From Megaustenia siamemsis (taxonomy: Eukaryota > Mollusca > Gastropoda > Stylommatophora > Ariophantidae), in the NCBI GenBank assembly GCA_032433765.1, contig JAVIAB010000073.1:54163787-54227786 (forward strand): a stretch of DNA of 64,000 bases, written 5' to 3'. A program made the position numbers and the translations under genes. Under the pieces are notes generated by a model that did no database searches, had not been told where the DNA came from, and was given only the letters and a program-made list of their open reading frames with translations. This document shows positions 1 through 10,555 of this stretch, piece by piece. The stretch's first letter is position 1. Every line of letters starts with the position of its first letter.

Positions 1-345
1 GAGAAGCATCAGTCAGCGACACATTTCCACCACCTACAAAAATGAAACGCAGCTCAAAACAAAAGAAGATAGAACAAATAACGAACGAAACAACGCAGCA
101 ACAGAGGCCCAGAACAAAAGTCAAGACGGTCACATCAACTGAAACATATGATGAACATGGAAGCAAAAAACTCAGAAACAAAGAATGACAGCCCAAAACC
201 CACACACGAATCTACACTGACGGAAGAACAACGATGGACAAACACAACCTGCGAAACGGGGTGGGACGGCTTAGATTTCGATGACGAACATAACCAGCCA
301 ACCTACTTCAGCGACTCCGAGTACCACCGAGAGTATCAATGATAC
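1..345 (+). pseudogene. C-terminal end of a Tx1-like LINE ORF1
   Basis: An open frame from 148 to 342 ends in an acidic tail with the motif HFSDS/YFSDSEYHREY. The same tail (HPAHFSDSDCQYDLDYH) closes ORF1 in every unit of the array at 39 kb and beyond, so this is a diverged copy of that ORF1 end. Lysine- and glutamine-rich sequence precedes it in broken frames. The start of the gene lies outside the window. ORF1 proteins of L1/Tx1-type LINEs are RNA-binding particle proteins; this piece alone has no catalytic motif. Confidence 0.6.
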
Positions 346-353
346 TACCTTCA

Positions 354-370
354 TGCCCAATTTCAGGGCA
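354..370 (+). other. Hairpin just after LINE ORF1
   Basis: TGCCC, a 7-base loop, then GGGCA, 11 bases after the ORF1 stop codon. The array copies have the same stem one pair longer (TGCCCT-TCTG-AGGGCA) at the same place, with a different loop, followed by AATAAA-type signals. Confidence 0.5.
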
Positions 371-439
371 AAATAAATACGAAATTGTTCTAAAATGGTT
401 ATATTTAAACAACAACATTTGTAAATAAAATCCTATACG

Positions 440-480
440 AAACTACTACTGCTGCTGCTGCTGCTACTACAACTACTGGG
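440..480 (+). repeat. CTA/CTG trinucleotide microsatellite
   Basis: Runs of ACT/GCT triplets follow the LINE hairpin. The array units carry a (TAC)n tract at the homologous position, so the microsatellite seed predates the split of these copies. Confidence 0.7.
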
Positions 481-504
481 GAAAAAAATTGCTAAAGCTT
501 ATAT

Positions 505-770
505 TAATATTTTCATCAACAATTCAACGGTACAATATGTTCTTGTATTTAAATTGGTTGTTTTAGAACGAGACGTGCCTCAAAATAGTATGCAGCATTT
601 GTACATGCATTATTATAAGATTAATTGTCTTCTTTCTGGGGGATTCCAAAAAAATGCATGTCGAGTAATATTCCCAAATGGCTCCTGCAGTGTGTGTCCT
701 ATCTAATGACATTATCTTCATCGTATTCTGTAGCAGTGGATCCATAATGTTATCTGTAATTGTAACAATC
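505..770 (+). other. LINE intergenic segment between ORF1 and ORF2
   Basis: This non-coding segment starts with CAACAATTCAACGGT and contains AAAAAAATGCATGTCGAG. It matches 45786-46000 in the array units and, more weakly, 31420-31560 and 34380-34520. Here it leads directly into endonuclease coding sequence, so it appears to be the ORF1-ORF2 spacer of this LINE family. Confidence 0.55.
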
Positions 771-2000
771 CTACACAAACACAAGCCAGACTTCATTTTA
801 CAACAGGAAACATACACACAGACGACCACGCATACCGCATCACAACACGGCTAGGCTTGCGCGAGTGTTTCAGCCTAGCCACAAACAAAACAGGTTCAGG
901 AGTTGCAGTTCTAAAAACATCAGACAGGTCATCTCATATCTTTGTGTGTACATGTCTGTGTTAGTCACCTCTAGTGACTCGGGCGTAAACCTGGGAGGGC
1001 CGACCATCTAAGGGCAGAATCCCCCTACAGAAAAGATCATCTGCTGCCTTGCAGGAAGATTGGGGACAATCAAAGACTAAGGAATGCAAACCTGAATAAA
1101 ATGCTGGCTGAAATCGGATGCACTGGGCCACTGGCGCAGAACACAGTGCAACGTTTTAACGGGTGTTCAGAGTGGATCTGACAGACTCCAATTGTGATGT
1201 TCTGTCTGTGGGGGCGATCAACACACTTAACCTGACAGCTGACTTGATGTGAGAGTCTGGAATCCTACTCTGATTGAGTCCTGATCGCAGAGAGAGAGAG
1301 AGAGAGAGAGAGAAAGTGAGATGCAGGTCGACGACCATTAGGAAAGACAAGGATGGCGACGGCAAGACAGCTATAGTTCAAGTAAAAGACGACGACAAAC
1401 ACACATACACCATAGTTTGCATACACGCACCACCACATTACGGACAGCAACCTATCTTTTATGTCACACAGGGGACACAATATTTTTTTAGGGGGAGACT
1501 TTAACTGCGTCTTGACGGGACATCGTGGGATGAGAGGTTAGGAATCAGATAAGGAGAGCTAATAAAGAAGACAATCACCAACTGGAGATTTTACAGTCGA
1601 TAATAGACACACACGGTTTGGCGGATGCTTACAGACACAAACACCCACACGGCATGGACCTCACACACAAAAAACCACTCCCACAACATGGCAACACGGC
1701 TAGACAGGATTTACGTACCGTCCGCTCACTTCATCAGCCAGGCCAGACATATCACAAACACACTCCAGTTTACAGACCACAAGGCAGCCATTGCAACCAT
1801 TAACATCGCACACACAAACACTCATTTCAGGAGGTCACCTCACTGGAATTCAACAACACCCTACTGCAGAACAAAACATATACAGAACATATTAAACAAA
1901 TTATCCAGTTATACACTGACGACAAAGACACAGACAATATACAGCAATATTGGGAACTCCTCAAAAACACTTGACGGGAAAATACACAGATTCTAGCACT
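745..2000 (+). pseudogene. LINE ORF2 endonuclease (EEP) domain, degenerate
   Basis: The piece encodes an exonuclease-endonuclease-phosphatase domain of the L1/Tx1 type in shifting frames. Visible parts in order are a KPDFILQQETYT segment, a GSGVAVL segment, VCIHAPPHY (about 1415-1440), a degraded GDFN region near 1500, RLDRIYVPSAHF (about 1700-1735) and TDHKAAIAT (about 1775-1800), the counterpart of the catalytic SDH motif. Such domains nick the target for target-primed reverse transcription. Many frameshifts and a GA-tailed insertion (960-1315) make it inactive. Confidence 0.75.
960..1315 (+). mobile_element. Unidentified insertion with (GA)n end inside the endonuclease
   Basis: Coding similarity stops at about 960 and resumes after a (GA)n run at 1290-1312, at the point where the endonuclease continues with STTIRKDKDGDGK. 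The 350 bp between show no coding match and no clear tRNA promoter boxes. A short non-autonomous retroposon is possible; I cannot name it and see no convincing TSD. Confidence 0.35.
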
Positions 2001-2339
2001 ACGGATAAACAAAGACAGACTAAGACAAGAGCAATTTCTAGAAGACGCCATCAAATTAACAAGTAAATAGACAGACATGCACCCAATATCCCACACTAGA
2101 GGAGTTGGAACAGCACAGACACCACACATTTCAGGGAGCACTGCTTCGCACAGGCTTAAAGACAATCACACAGGAAATTCCAAGAAAACAGTACATGGCA
2201 ATAGAACAGAGCATACAACGAAACAAACAAATAGGGAAAATATAAAACGTAGACGGCAACACACAAACTGACACTTCAAATATAACGAAAACATTAGAAA
2301 ACTACTACAAGAACCTCTATACGGAAAGTAACACACAAT

Positions 2340-3450
2340 AAAAAAAAGCAAAGACAAATTCATGCAATACACAAGGAAACTACCAGACTCTGACAGGGAG
2401 AAACTTGAAGAACTCACATTAGCTGACATACAAACACTGTATAAGCAATGCAAAAGAACAAATCTCCGGGACCTAACGGTCTCACAACAGAATTCTTCAA
2501 ACGTTTCTTCCCTCTTCTTCTCAGAATGTACACAGACTCACTTAAAAAGAAACAACTTCCTCCAAGCTTAAACATGTCTTACTTAACATTACTCCGCAAA
2601 GACAACACAGACAAATCACTTCTTAAAAACTGCAGACCCATTTCACTACTAAACACAGACTACAAGATTCTAACAAAAGCATTAACAAACTCAAACCCTT
2701 CACGGCAACACTCATTCACAAAGACCAACAGTGCAGTGTACAAGGCAGAAACATCCACTAGCACACAGTTTATACGAGACATAACGTAAACTCATGACAA
2801 AGACAGCCAGTCTTCCATTCTAACTCTCGACCAAGAAAAAGTCTTCGACAGAGAAGCTCATTCCTACCTCCACAAGACACTACTGACCTGCAACATATGA
2901 AGAAGCTTCAGACAGTGGATACACATTCTGTATTCTAGTCCTGAAAGTAAAGTCCTAGTGAACCATTCGTTCACAGAGGCCTTCGGACTAACCAGATCGG
3001 TTAGACAGGGGTCTTCCCTCTCTCCTCTACTTTACGCTCTGACCATAGAACCTGCTCCTAGAGAGCATCAGACAAGACAGTTCCATTAAAGGTACATTCA
3101 CACCAGGAAAAAAAGAGCAGAAATTGTTAGCTTACGCTGACGATACTGTCTTCTTTCCATCAAACATGTACATCAATAGACCACATCCTCAATACATTTA
3201 CAGAATTTGGAAAAGGTAGCGGGGCACAGATAAACATGCAGAAATCATTCATCATGGGCATAGGCAGGTGGAAGAACAAAGTGGTCTTTCCCTCTGCTCT
3301 AACACCTGTCACTAACATTAAGTTGTACGGAATAACATATCCTTGCAACCCAAACAGAACACACAAACCAACATGGCAGAACCTAGTCACAAAGATAACA
3401 GACATGCTGCAGAGTTACAAATATAAAACATCCACAATTTTTGGTAGGAG
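2340..3450 (+). pseudogene. Tx1-like LINE reverse transcriptase, degenerate
   Basis: The RT blocks appear in order. There is a KSPGPNGLTTEFF finger motif (about 2455), LKNCRPISLLNTDYKIL (about 2620-2670), VRQGSSLSPLLYALTIEP (about 3001-3050), the palm catalytic motif LAYADDTVFFPS (about 3130-3165) and a downstream MGIGRWKNKVVFPSALTPV block (about 3255-3310). The NTDYK and RQG-LSPLLYAL patterns are typical of L1/Tx1-group LINEs. Several stops and frameshifts are present. It is cut off at about 3450 by RTE-like sequence on the other strand. Confidence 0.8.
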
Positions 3451-4640
3451 CATCGTGTTCAACATTGTTTCTATATCTCTTGTTATTTTCCAGCTCTCGC
3501 ATGCACACGTAAAGGTAGATAGTACATTTGATTTGAATAGTCTAAGTTTTGTGTTTGTGCTGATGAGTTTTGATTTCCACATTTCAAGGCTTCTGAAAGA
3601 CATTGCTGCTTTAGCTTTTCTTATTCTATTTTTTTTACTTGTATCCTCTTCTCGATCAATGTGACTTCCAAGATAGATAAAGTGATCGATCTCTTCTACT
3701 GGTTTGTTTTCCGTGTATATTCTGTCATCTGTTGGAATTAAACTTTTCATGACTTTAGTCTTTTCATGATTGATCTCAAGCCCAATTTTGCTGGCTATTG
3801 ATGATAGTTCATTTGTGTTTTCCTGCATCGTTTTTATCTGACTGCTAATGAGGACTATGTCATCAGCAAAGTCGAGGTCCTCCGAATGGTCTCCTTGTAT
3901 CCATTCGATGCCTTTATTACCAGTGCAGCATTTCTTCATTATGAAGTCCATAACAACTCCAAATAACAAGGGGGATAAAATACATCCTTGTTTAACCCCA
4001 GTTTCTATTGGGAAACATTCGCTCAGTCCTTCCTCTGTTCAAACTGCACATGTGTAGCCATCATAAATGTCTTTAATAATATTTATGATATTTTATGGTA
4101 AGCCATATTGCTTCAGAATTTTCCACAAAGAATGTCTATGAATACTGTCGGATGTTTTTTTGAAGTCGATGAAGTTAAGTACAAAAGGTTTTTGCTTTTC
4201 AATGTGTTCCTCCAATATAAGTCGTAGAGTAAAAATGTGGTCAAGGCAGCTTCTCCCTTTTCTAAACCCAGTCTGTTTTTCAAGCATTACTGTATCTTTT
4301 GAATGCTTTATTCTATTCAGAATGATTTTGCAGAATAACTTTGAGGCAACTGACAAAAGTGTCACGCCTCTCCAGTTGCTACAATCTGAGATTGCCCTTT
4401 TTTTGGAATCTTAACAATGATTCTTTTTTTCTACTTATGAAGAACTTCACTGGTTTCTATCTGCATCTCGGTAAATGTCTATATTTTTTGTTCCCACTCA
4501 GTGATTTGTTCTTTTCCTCCTGCACTACAAGGAATCAGCAACAGGAGACCTTGAAAAACATGCCCGTGATCTGCGCTAGAGCCGTATATGATCCCTAGTG
4601 TGATTGTCTTTAAACTCTTGTATCATCGTGGATTCCCGGG
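3450..4640 (-). pseudogene. RTE-like LINE reverse transcriptase fragment
   Basis: Read leftwards from 4640 the RT blocks run VKIPKKGNL, TLLSVASKLFCKIILNRI (about 4365-4310), EKQTGFRKGRSCLDHIFTLR (about 4285-4225), FIDFKKTSDSIHR (the palm A-type block), then after a gap of shifted frames LFGVVMDFI, LDFADDIVLISS (catalytic FADD, about 3870-3835), KTKVMKS and FIYLGSHIDREEDTSKKNRIRKAKAAM. These are hallmarks of RTE-clade RTs. The 3' end stops inside the domain at the junction with the Tx1-like LINE, so it lost its own 3' end, either by deletion or because it was captured by rearrangement. Confidence 0.75.
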
Positions 4641-5040
4641 GCACTGCCTTTATTTTCTCTAATGTTACTCCTCTAACATTTTCTAATCTAGTGTTATCTA
4701 TTGTTAGTAATATTAATTAAATTACTTATAAGCTACAATGAACATTGTTTTTCATTTCGTTAAAATATAATACTAAAGCACAATGTATCCTTACGGAGTA
4801 AATGAAATACTGATAGAATACATACATAAGGTTAAATTTCATGCATTTCTTAAAAAATTACAATGTAAAATAATCTAACAATGGGACAAAAATTACTACT
4901 GATAAAATACACTACTTTATAATGAACATTTCCTATTTTTGTAAATGTACAAGAAAGTTCGAGAATTAAAACACCTATTCTCATATTTCCCCCAATACGG
5001 CTAGTCCACTCAAGTATCTATAGCAGGCTAACAGTAGAAT
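4640..5040. other. AT-rich non-coding stretch
   Basis: About 400 bp of AT-rich sequence with no coding similarity, no tandem repeat and no promoter I can support. Confidence 0.5.
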
Positions 5041-6815
5041 TAATTTACTGTGAATCTCTTTTGTTGTTGTTGTAGGTGTAGTGTTGATCATGAATGCTTT
5101 GACATGTCTGTTGTCTGATTTGTTTGAGCTTCTATTATGTGTTGTAATGCTTTTATTGTTGGTCCTACTATCGGGCGTCTACAGAAGGTGTGTTCCTCGG
5201 TTTTCTCGTGGGTTTTCGGTGCACAGCTGGCAGCGGTCTACGTGTGGTTGTACTGGTGTCATGTTATAAATCAGCCTGTAGGTGACCTCTTTGGCTCTTG
5301 GCTTGATGTCCGCTTGATGCAGGTTTTTAAAAGTGGTTCTGAAGTTCAAAGTTTTGTAGAGTTAAGTAGGTGTAACTCCATTTGATTTTACTTTGGAGTG
5401 AAGGTTCCTGCTGCTTGACGAGCTGCTTGTGTTTTGTGATGCATCAGGCGGACGTTTGCTACAAGGATTGGACGCAGATCTTGTAGATGTCTCGTGTTTT
5501 GTGATGCATCAGGCGGTCGTTTGCTACAGGGGTTGGACGCAGATCTTGTAGATGTCTCGTGTTTTGTGATGCATCAGGCGGTCGTTTGCTACAAGGGTTG
5601 GACGCAGATCTTGTAGATGTCTCGTGTTTTGTGATGCATCAGGTGGTCGTTTGCTACAGGGGTTGGACGCAGATCTTGTAGATGTCTCGTGTTTTGTGAT
5701 GCATCAGGCGGTCGTTTGTTACAAGGGTTGGACGCAGATCTTGTAGATGTCTCGTGTTTTGTGATGCATCAGGTGGTCGTTTGCTACAGGGGTTGGACGC
5801 AGATCTTGTAGATGTCTCGTGTTTTGTGATGCATCAGGTGGTCGTTTGCTACAGGGGTTGGACGTAGATCTTGTAGATGCCTCGTGTTTTGTGATGCATC
5901 AGGTGGTCGTTTGCTACAGGGGTTGGACGTAGATCTTGTAGATGTCTCGTGTTTTGTGATGCATCAGGCGGTCGTTTGCTACAGGGGTAGGACGCAGATC
6001 TTGTAGATGGACGGCATTGTCTAGAAGTGATGCGGTTTGTCGTTGCTTAGTTTTTATTTTTTTTCATTTTAATAATCTTAGGTCCATGTATAATGGGCGA
6101 AAGTATAGCGTTCCGAAAGGTGGATGATGCGACCCACATGGCTGATCCTGAGGGCTTTGACTTTTGTAGCGATGTCCTGATGTGAACTACTTCCTTCATG
6201 TTTGTCTTGGATGAGCATTTTGTGTTGTATCTTGTGAATTTTGTTACGGAAGACGAATTTGTTTGTTGATTTCCTTAATGTCGTCAAGGGGTGGATCAAA
6301 AACTATGGCCATGTAGATTAGGTTAGGAATGATGTACGTGTTTACTATAACACTACTTCCGAAGATGGTCGCCGTTTTGTGTTTGTATCGTTAGAGTGTA
6401 ATGGTGCTCTGTGTGATTTGACCCATGTGGGTTTGTGTATTCCAGGGAGCTGATGGAAGATGATGCCGTACACTTTCATGACGTTGACCGGGGTCATTTC
6501 TCGGTGGCAATCCACTTTGTTCTTCCACCTGACAATTCCCATGTTGGACGATTTTTGGGCGTTAATGTTGGCTCCGCTTCCGGTTCCGAAATCCATGAAC
6601 GTTTTGATGATGTGGCATATTGTTTCGGTGTTCCTTGGGAAGAAAATTGTGTCATCGGCGCACACTATAAATTTCTTTTCGCCATCACCTGGTGTGAAAG
6701 TGCCTCTGATGGTGCCGTCTTGTCGGATTTTCTCCAGCAGAGGCTCAATGGCTAGGACGTTGAGTGGCTGTGAGAGGGGGCATCCTTGTCTCACTGATCG
6801 GGTCAGTTGAGTAGT
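5041..6815 (-). pseudogene. Tx1-like LINE 3' half, minus strand
   Basis: Read leftwards from the minisatellite: VRQGCPLSQPLNVLAIEPLLEKI (about 6805-6735), GTFTPGDGEKKF, the RT palm motif VCADDTIFFPRN (Y to C in YADDT, about 6665-6630), GSGANINAQKS, MGIVRWKNKVD, then KVKALRISHVGRI near 6155-6115. A degraded C-terminal zinc motif CQLC...EEHT lies near 5235-5180. A 65-bp minisatellite interrupts the coding part at 5430-6010. Tx1-like LINEs end in a CCHC-type C-terminal motif, which this matches. Frameshifts and the repeat make it non-functional. Confidence 0.75.
5430..6010. repeat. 65-bp minisatellite, about 9 copies
   Basis: The 65-bp unit contains GTGATGCATCAGGCGGTCG and GGACGCAGATCTTGTAGATG. 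Successive GATGCATCAG cores are 65 bp apart (5438, 5503 and so on). Copies differ by a few substitutions. It sits inside the LINE C-terminal region, and 65 is not a multiple of three, so it destroys the frame. Confidence 0.9.
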
Positions 6816-9800
6816 GGTGACAGGGAGCATCCTTGTCTCACTGATCGGGTCAGTTGAGTAGTGGTGACAGGGAGCATCCTTGTCTACTGATCGGGTCAGT
6901 TGAGTAGCTGTGATAGGGGGCATCCTTGTCTCACTGATCGGGTCAGTTGAGTAGCTGTGATAGGGGGCATCCTTGTCTCACTGATCGGGTCAGTTGAGTA
7001 GTGGTGACAGGGGGCATCCTTGTCTAACTGATTGGGTCAGTTGAGTAGTGGTGACAGGGAGCATCCTTGTCTAACTGATCGGGTCAGTTGAGTAGTGGTG
7101 ACAGGGAGCATCCATGTCTCACTGATCGGGTCAGTTGAGTAGTGGGGACAGAGAGCATCCTTGTCTCACTGATTGGGTCAGTTGAGTAGTGGTGACAGGG
7201 AGCATCCTTGTCTCAATGATCGGGTCAGTTGAGTAGTGGTGACAGGGAGCATCCTTGTCTCACTGATCGGGTCAGTTGAGTAGTGGTAACAGGGAGCATC
7301 CTTGTCTCAATGATCGGGTCAGTTGAGTAGTGGTGACAGGGGGCATCATTGTCTCACTGATTGGGTCAGTTGAGTAGTGGTGACAGGGAGCATCCTTGTC
7401 TCACTGATCGGGTCAGTTGAGTAGTGGTGACAGACAGCATCCTTGTTTCACTGATTGGGTCAGTTGAGTAGTGGTGACAGGGAGCATCCGTGTCTCACTG
7501 ATCGGGTCAGTTGAGTAGTGGTGACAGAGAGCATCCTTGTCTCACTGATCGGGTCAGTTGAGTAGTGGTGACAGGGAGCATCCTTGTCTCACTGATTGGA
7601 TCAGTTGAGTAGTGGTGACAGGGAGCATCCTTGTCTGACTGATTGGGTCAGTTGAGTAGTGGTGACAGAGAGCATCCTTGTCTCACTGATCGGGTCAGTT
7701 GAGTAGTGGTGACAGGGGGCATCCTTGTCTAACTGCTAACTGATCGGGTTAGTTGAGTAGTGGTGACAGGGAGCATCCATGTCTCACTGATCGGGTCAGT
7801 TGAGTAGTGGGGACAGAGAGCATCCTTGTCTCACTGATTGGGTCAGATGAGTAGTGGTGACAGGGAGCATCCTTGTCTCAATGATCGGGTCAGTTGAGTA
7901 GTGGTGACAGGGAGCATCCTTGTCTCACTGATCGGGTCAGTTGAGTAGTGGTGACAGGGAGCATCCTTGTCTCAATGATCGGGTCAGTTGAGTAGTGGTG
8001 ACAGGGGGCATCCTTGTCTCACTGATTGGGTCAGTTGAGTAGTGGTGACAGGGAGCATCCTTGTCTCACTGATCGGGTCAGTTGAGTAGTGGTGACAGAC
8101 AGCATCCTTGTTTCACTGATTGGGTCAGTTGAGTAGTGGTGACAGGGAGCATCCGTGTCTCACTGATCGGGTCAGTTGAGTAGTGGTGACAGAGAGCATC
8201 CTTGTCTCACTGATCGGGTCAGTTGAGTAGTGGTGACAGGGAGCATCCTTGTCTCACTGATTGGATCAGTTGAGTAGTGGTGACAGGGAGCATCCTTGTC
8301 TGACTGATTGGGTCAGTTGAGTAGTGGTGACAGAGAGCATCCTTGTCTCACTGATCGGGTCAGTTGAGTAGTGGTGACAGGGGGCATCCTTGTCTAACTG
8401 ATCGGGTCAGTTGAGTAGTGGTGACAGGGAGCATCCTTGTCTCACTGATTGGGTCAGTTGAGTAGTGGTGACAGGGAGCATCCTTGTCTCACTGATCGGG
8501 TCAGTTGAGTAGTGGTGACAGGGAGCATCCATGTCTCACTGATCGGGTCAGTTGAGTAGTGGTGACAGGGAGCATCCTTGTCTCACTGATTGGGTTAGTT
8601 GAGTAGTGGTGACAGGGAGCATCCATGTCTCACTGATCGGGTCAGTTGAGTAGTGGTGACAGGGAGCATCCTTGTCTCACTGATCGGGTCAGTTGAGTAG
8701 TGGTGACAGGGAGCATCCTTGTTTCACTGATTGGGTCAGTTGAGTAGTGGTGACAGGGAGCATCCTTGTCTCACTGATTGGATCAGTTGAGTAGTGGTGA
8801 CAGGGAGCATCCTTGTCTGACTGATTGGGTCAGTTGAGTAGTGGTGACAGAGAGCATCCTTGTCTCACTGATCGGGTCAGTTGAGTAGTGGTGACAGGGG
8901 GCATCCTTGTCTAACTGATCGGGTCAGTTGAGTAGTGGTGACAGGGAGCATCCTTGTCTCACTGATTGGGTCAGTTGAGTAGTGGTGACAGGGAGCATCC
9001 TTGTCTCACTGATCGGGTCAGTTGAGTAGTGGTGACAGGGAGCATCCATGTCTCACTGATCGGGTCAGTTGAGTAGTGGTGACAGGGAGCATCCTTGTCT
9101 CACTGATTGGGTTAGTTGAGTAGTGGTGACAGGGAGCATCCATGTCTCACTGATCGGGTCAGTTGAGTAGTGGTGACAGGGAGCATCCTTGTCTCACTGA
9201 TCGGGTCAGTTGAGTAGTGGTGACAGGGAGCATCCTTGTTTCACTGATTGGGTCAGTTGAGTAGTGGTGACAGGGAGCATCCTTGTCTCACTGATTGGGT
9301 TAGTTGAGTAGTGGTGACAGGGAGCATCCTTGTCTCACTGATTGGGTCAGTTGAGTAGTGGTGACAGGGAGCATCCTTGTCTCACTGATTGGGTCAGGGA
9401 GCATTCTTGTCTACTGATCGGGTCAGTTGAGTAGTGGTGACAGGGAGCATCCTTGTCTCACTGATCGGGTCAGTTGAGTAGTGGTGACAGGGAGCATCCT
9501 TGTCTACTGATCGGGTCAGTTGAGTAGTGGTGACAGGGAGTATCCTTGTCTCACTGATCGGGTCAGTTGAGCTGTGGTGACACGGAGCATCCTTGTCTCA
9601 CTGATCGGGTCAGTTGAGCAGTGGTGACAGGGAGCATCCTTGTCTCACTGATCGGGTCAGTTGAGTAGTGGTGACAGGGAGCATCCTTGTTTCACTGATC
9701 GGGTCAGTTGAGCAGTGGTGACAGGGAGCATCCTTGTCTCACTGATCGGGTCAGTTGAGTAGTGGTGACAGGGAGCATCCTTGTTTCACTGATCGGGTCA

Positions 9801-10552
9801 GTTGAGTAGTGGGGACAGGGAGCATCCTTGTCTCACTGATCGGGTCAGTTGAGTAGTGGTGACAGGGAGCATCCTTGTCTACTGATCGGGTCAGTTGAGT
9901 AGTGGTGACAGGGAGTATCCTTGTCTCACTGATCGGGTCAGTTGAGCTGTGGTGACACGGAGCATCCTTGTCTCACTGATCGGGTCAGTTGAGCAGTGGT
10001 GACAGGGAGCATCCTTGTCTCACTGATCGGGTCAGTTGAGCAGTGGTGACAGGGAGCATCCTTGTCTCACTGATCGGGTCAGTTGAGTAGTGGTGACAGG
10101 GAGCATCCTTGTTTCACTGATCGGGTCAGTTGAGCAGTGGGGACAGGGAGCATCCTTGTCTCACTGATCGGGTCATTTGAGTAGTGGTGACAGGGAGCAT
10201 CCTTGTCTCACTGATCGGGTCAGTTGAGTAGTGGTGACAGGGAGCATCCTTGTCTCACTGATCGGGTGAGTTGAGTAGTGGTGACAGGGAGCATTCTTGT
10301 CTAACTGATCGGGTCAGTTGAGTAGTGATGACAGGTAGCATCCTTGTCTAACTGATCGGGTCAGTTGAGTAGTGGTGACAGGGAGCATCCTTGTCTAACT
10401 GATCGGGTCAGTTGAGTAGTGGTGACAGGGAGCATCCTTGTCTCACTGATCGGGTCAGTTGAGTAGTTGTGACAGGGAGCATCCTTGTCTCACTGATCGG
10501 GTCAGTTGAGTAGTTGTGACAGGGAGCATCCTTGTCTCACTGATCGGGTGAG
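6782..10552. repeat. 47-bp minisatellite, about 80 copies
   Basis: The unit is GGGAGCATCCTTGTCTCACT + GATCGGGTCAGTTGAGTAGT + GGTGACA (47 bp). Variants include CTAACT, ACTGATTGGG, GGGGGC and GAGAGC. Higher-order structure is visible: a block of about 14 units near 7108 recurs near 7772, and an 11-unit block near 8391 recurs 517 bp later near 8908. The reverse complement of the unit contains the LINE RT sequence for VRQGC, so the array grew from RT codons. Confidence 0.95.
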
Positions 10553-10555
10553 TGT

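Noticed and set aside
6782..10552. CRISPR-like array
   Set aside because: The 47-bp units abut directly with no unique spacers, no cas genes are present and the setting is eukaryotic. It is a minisatellite.
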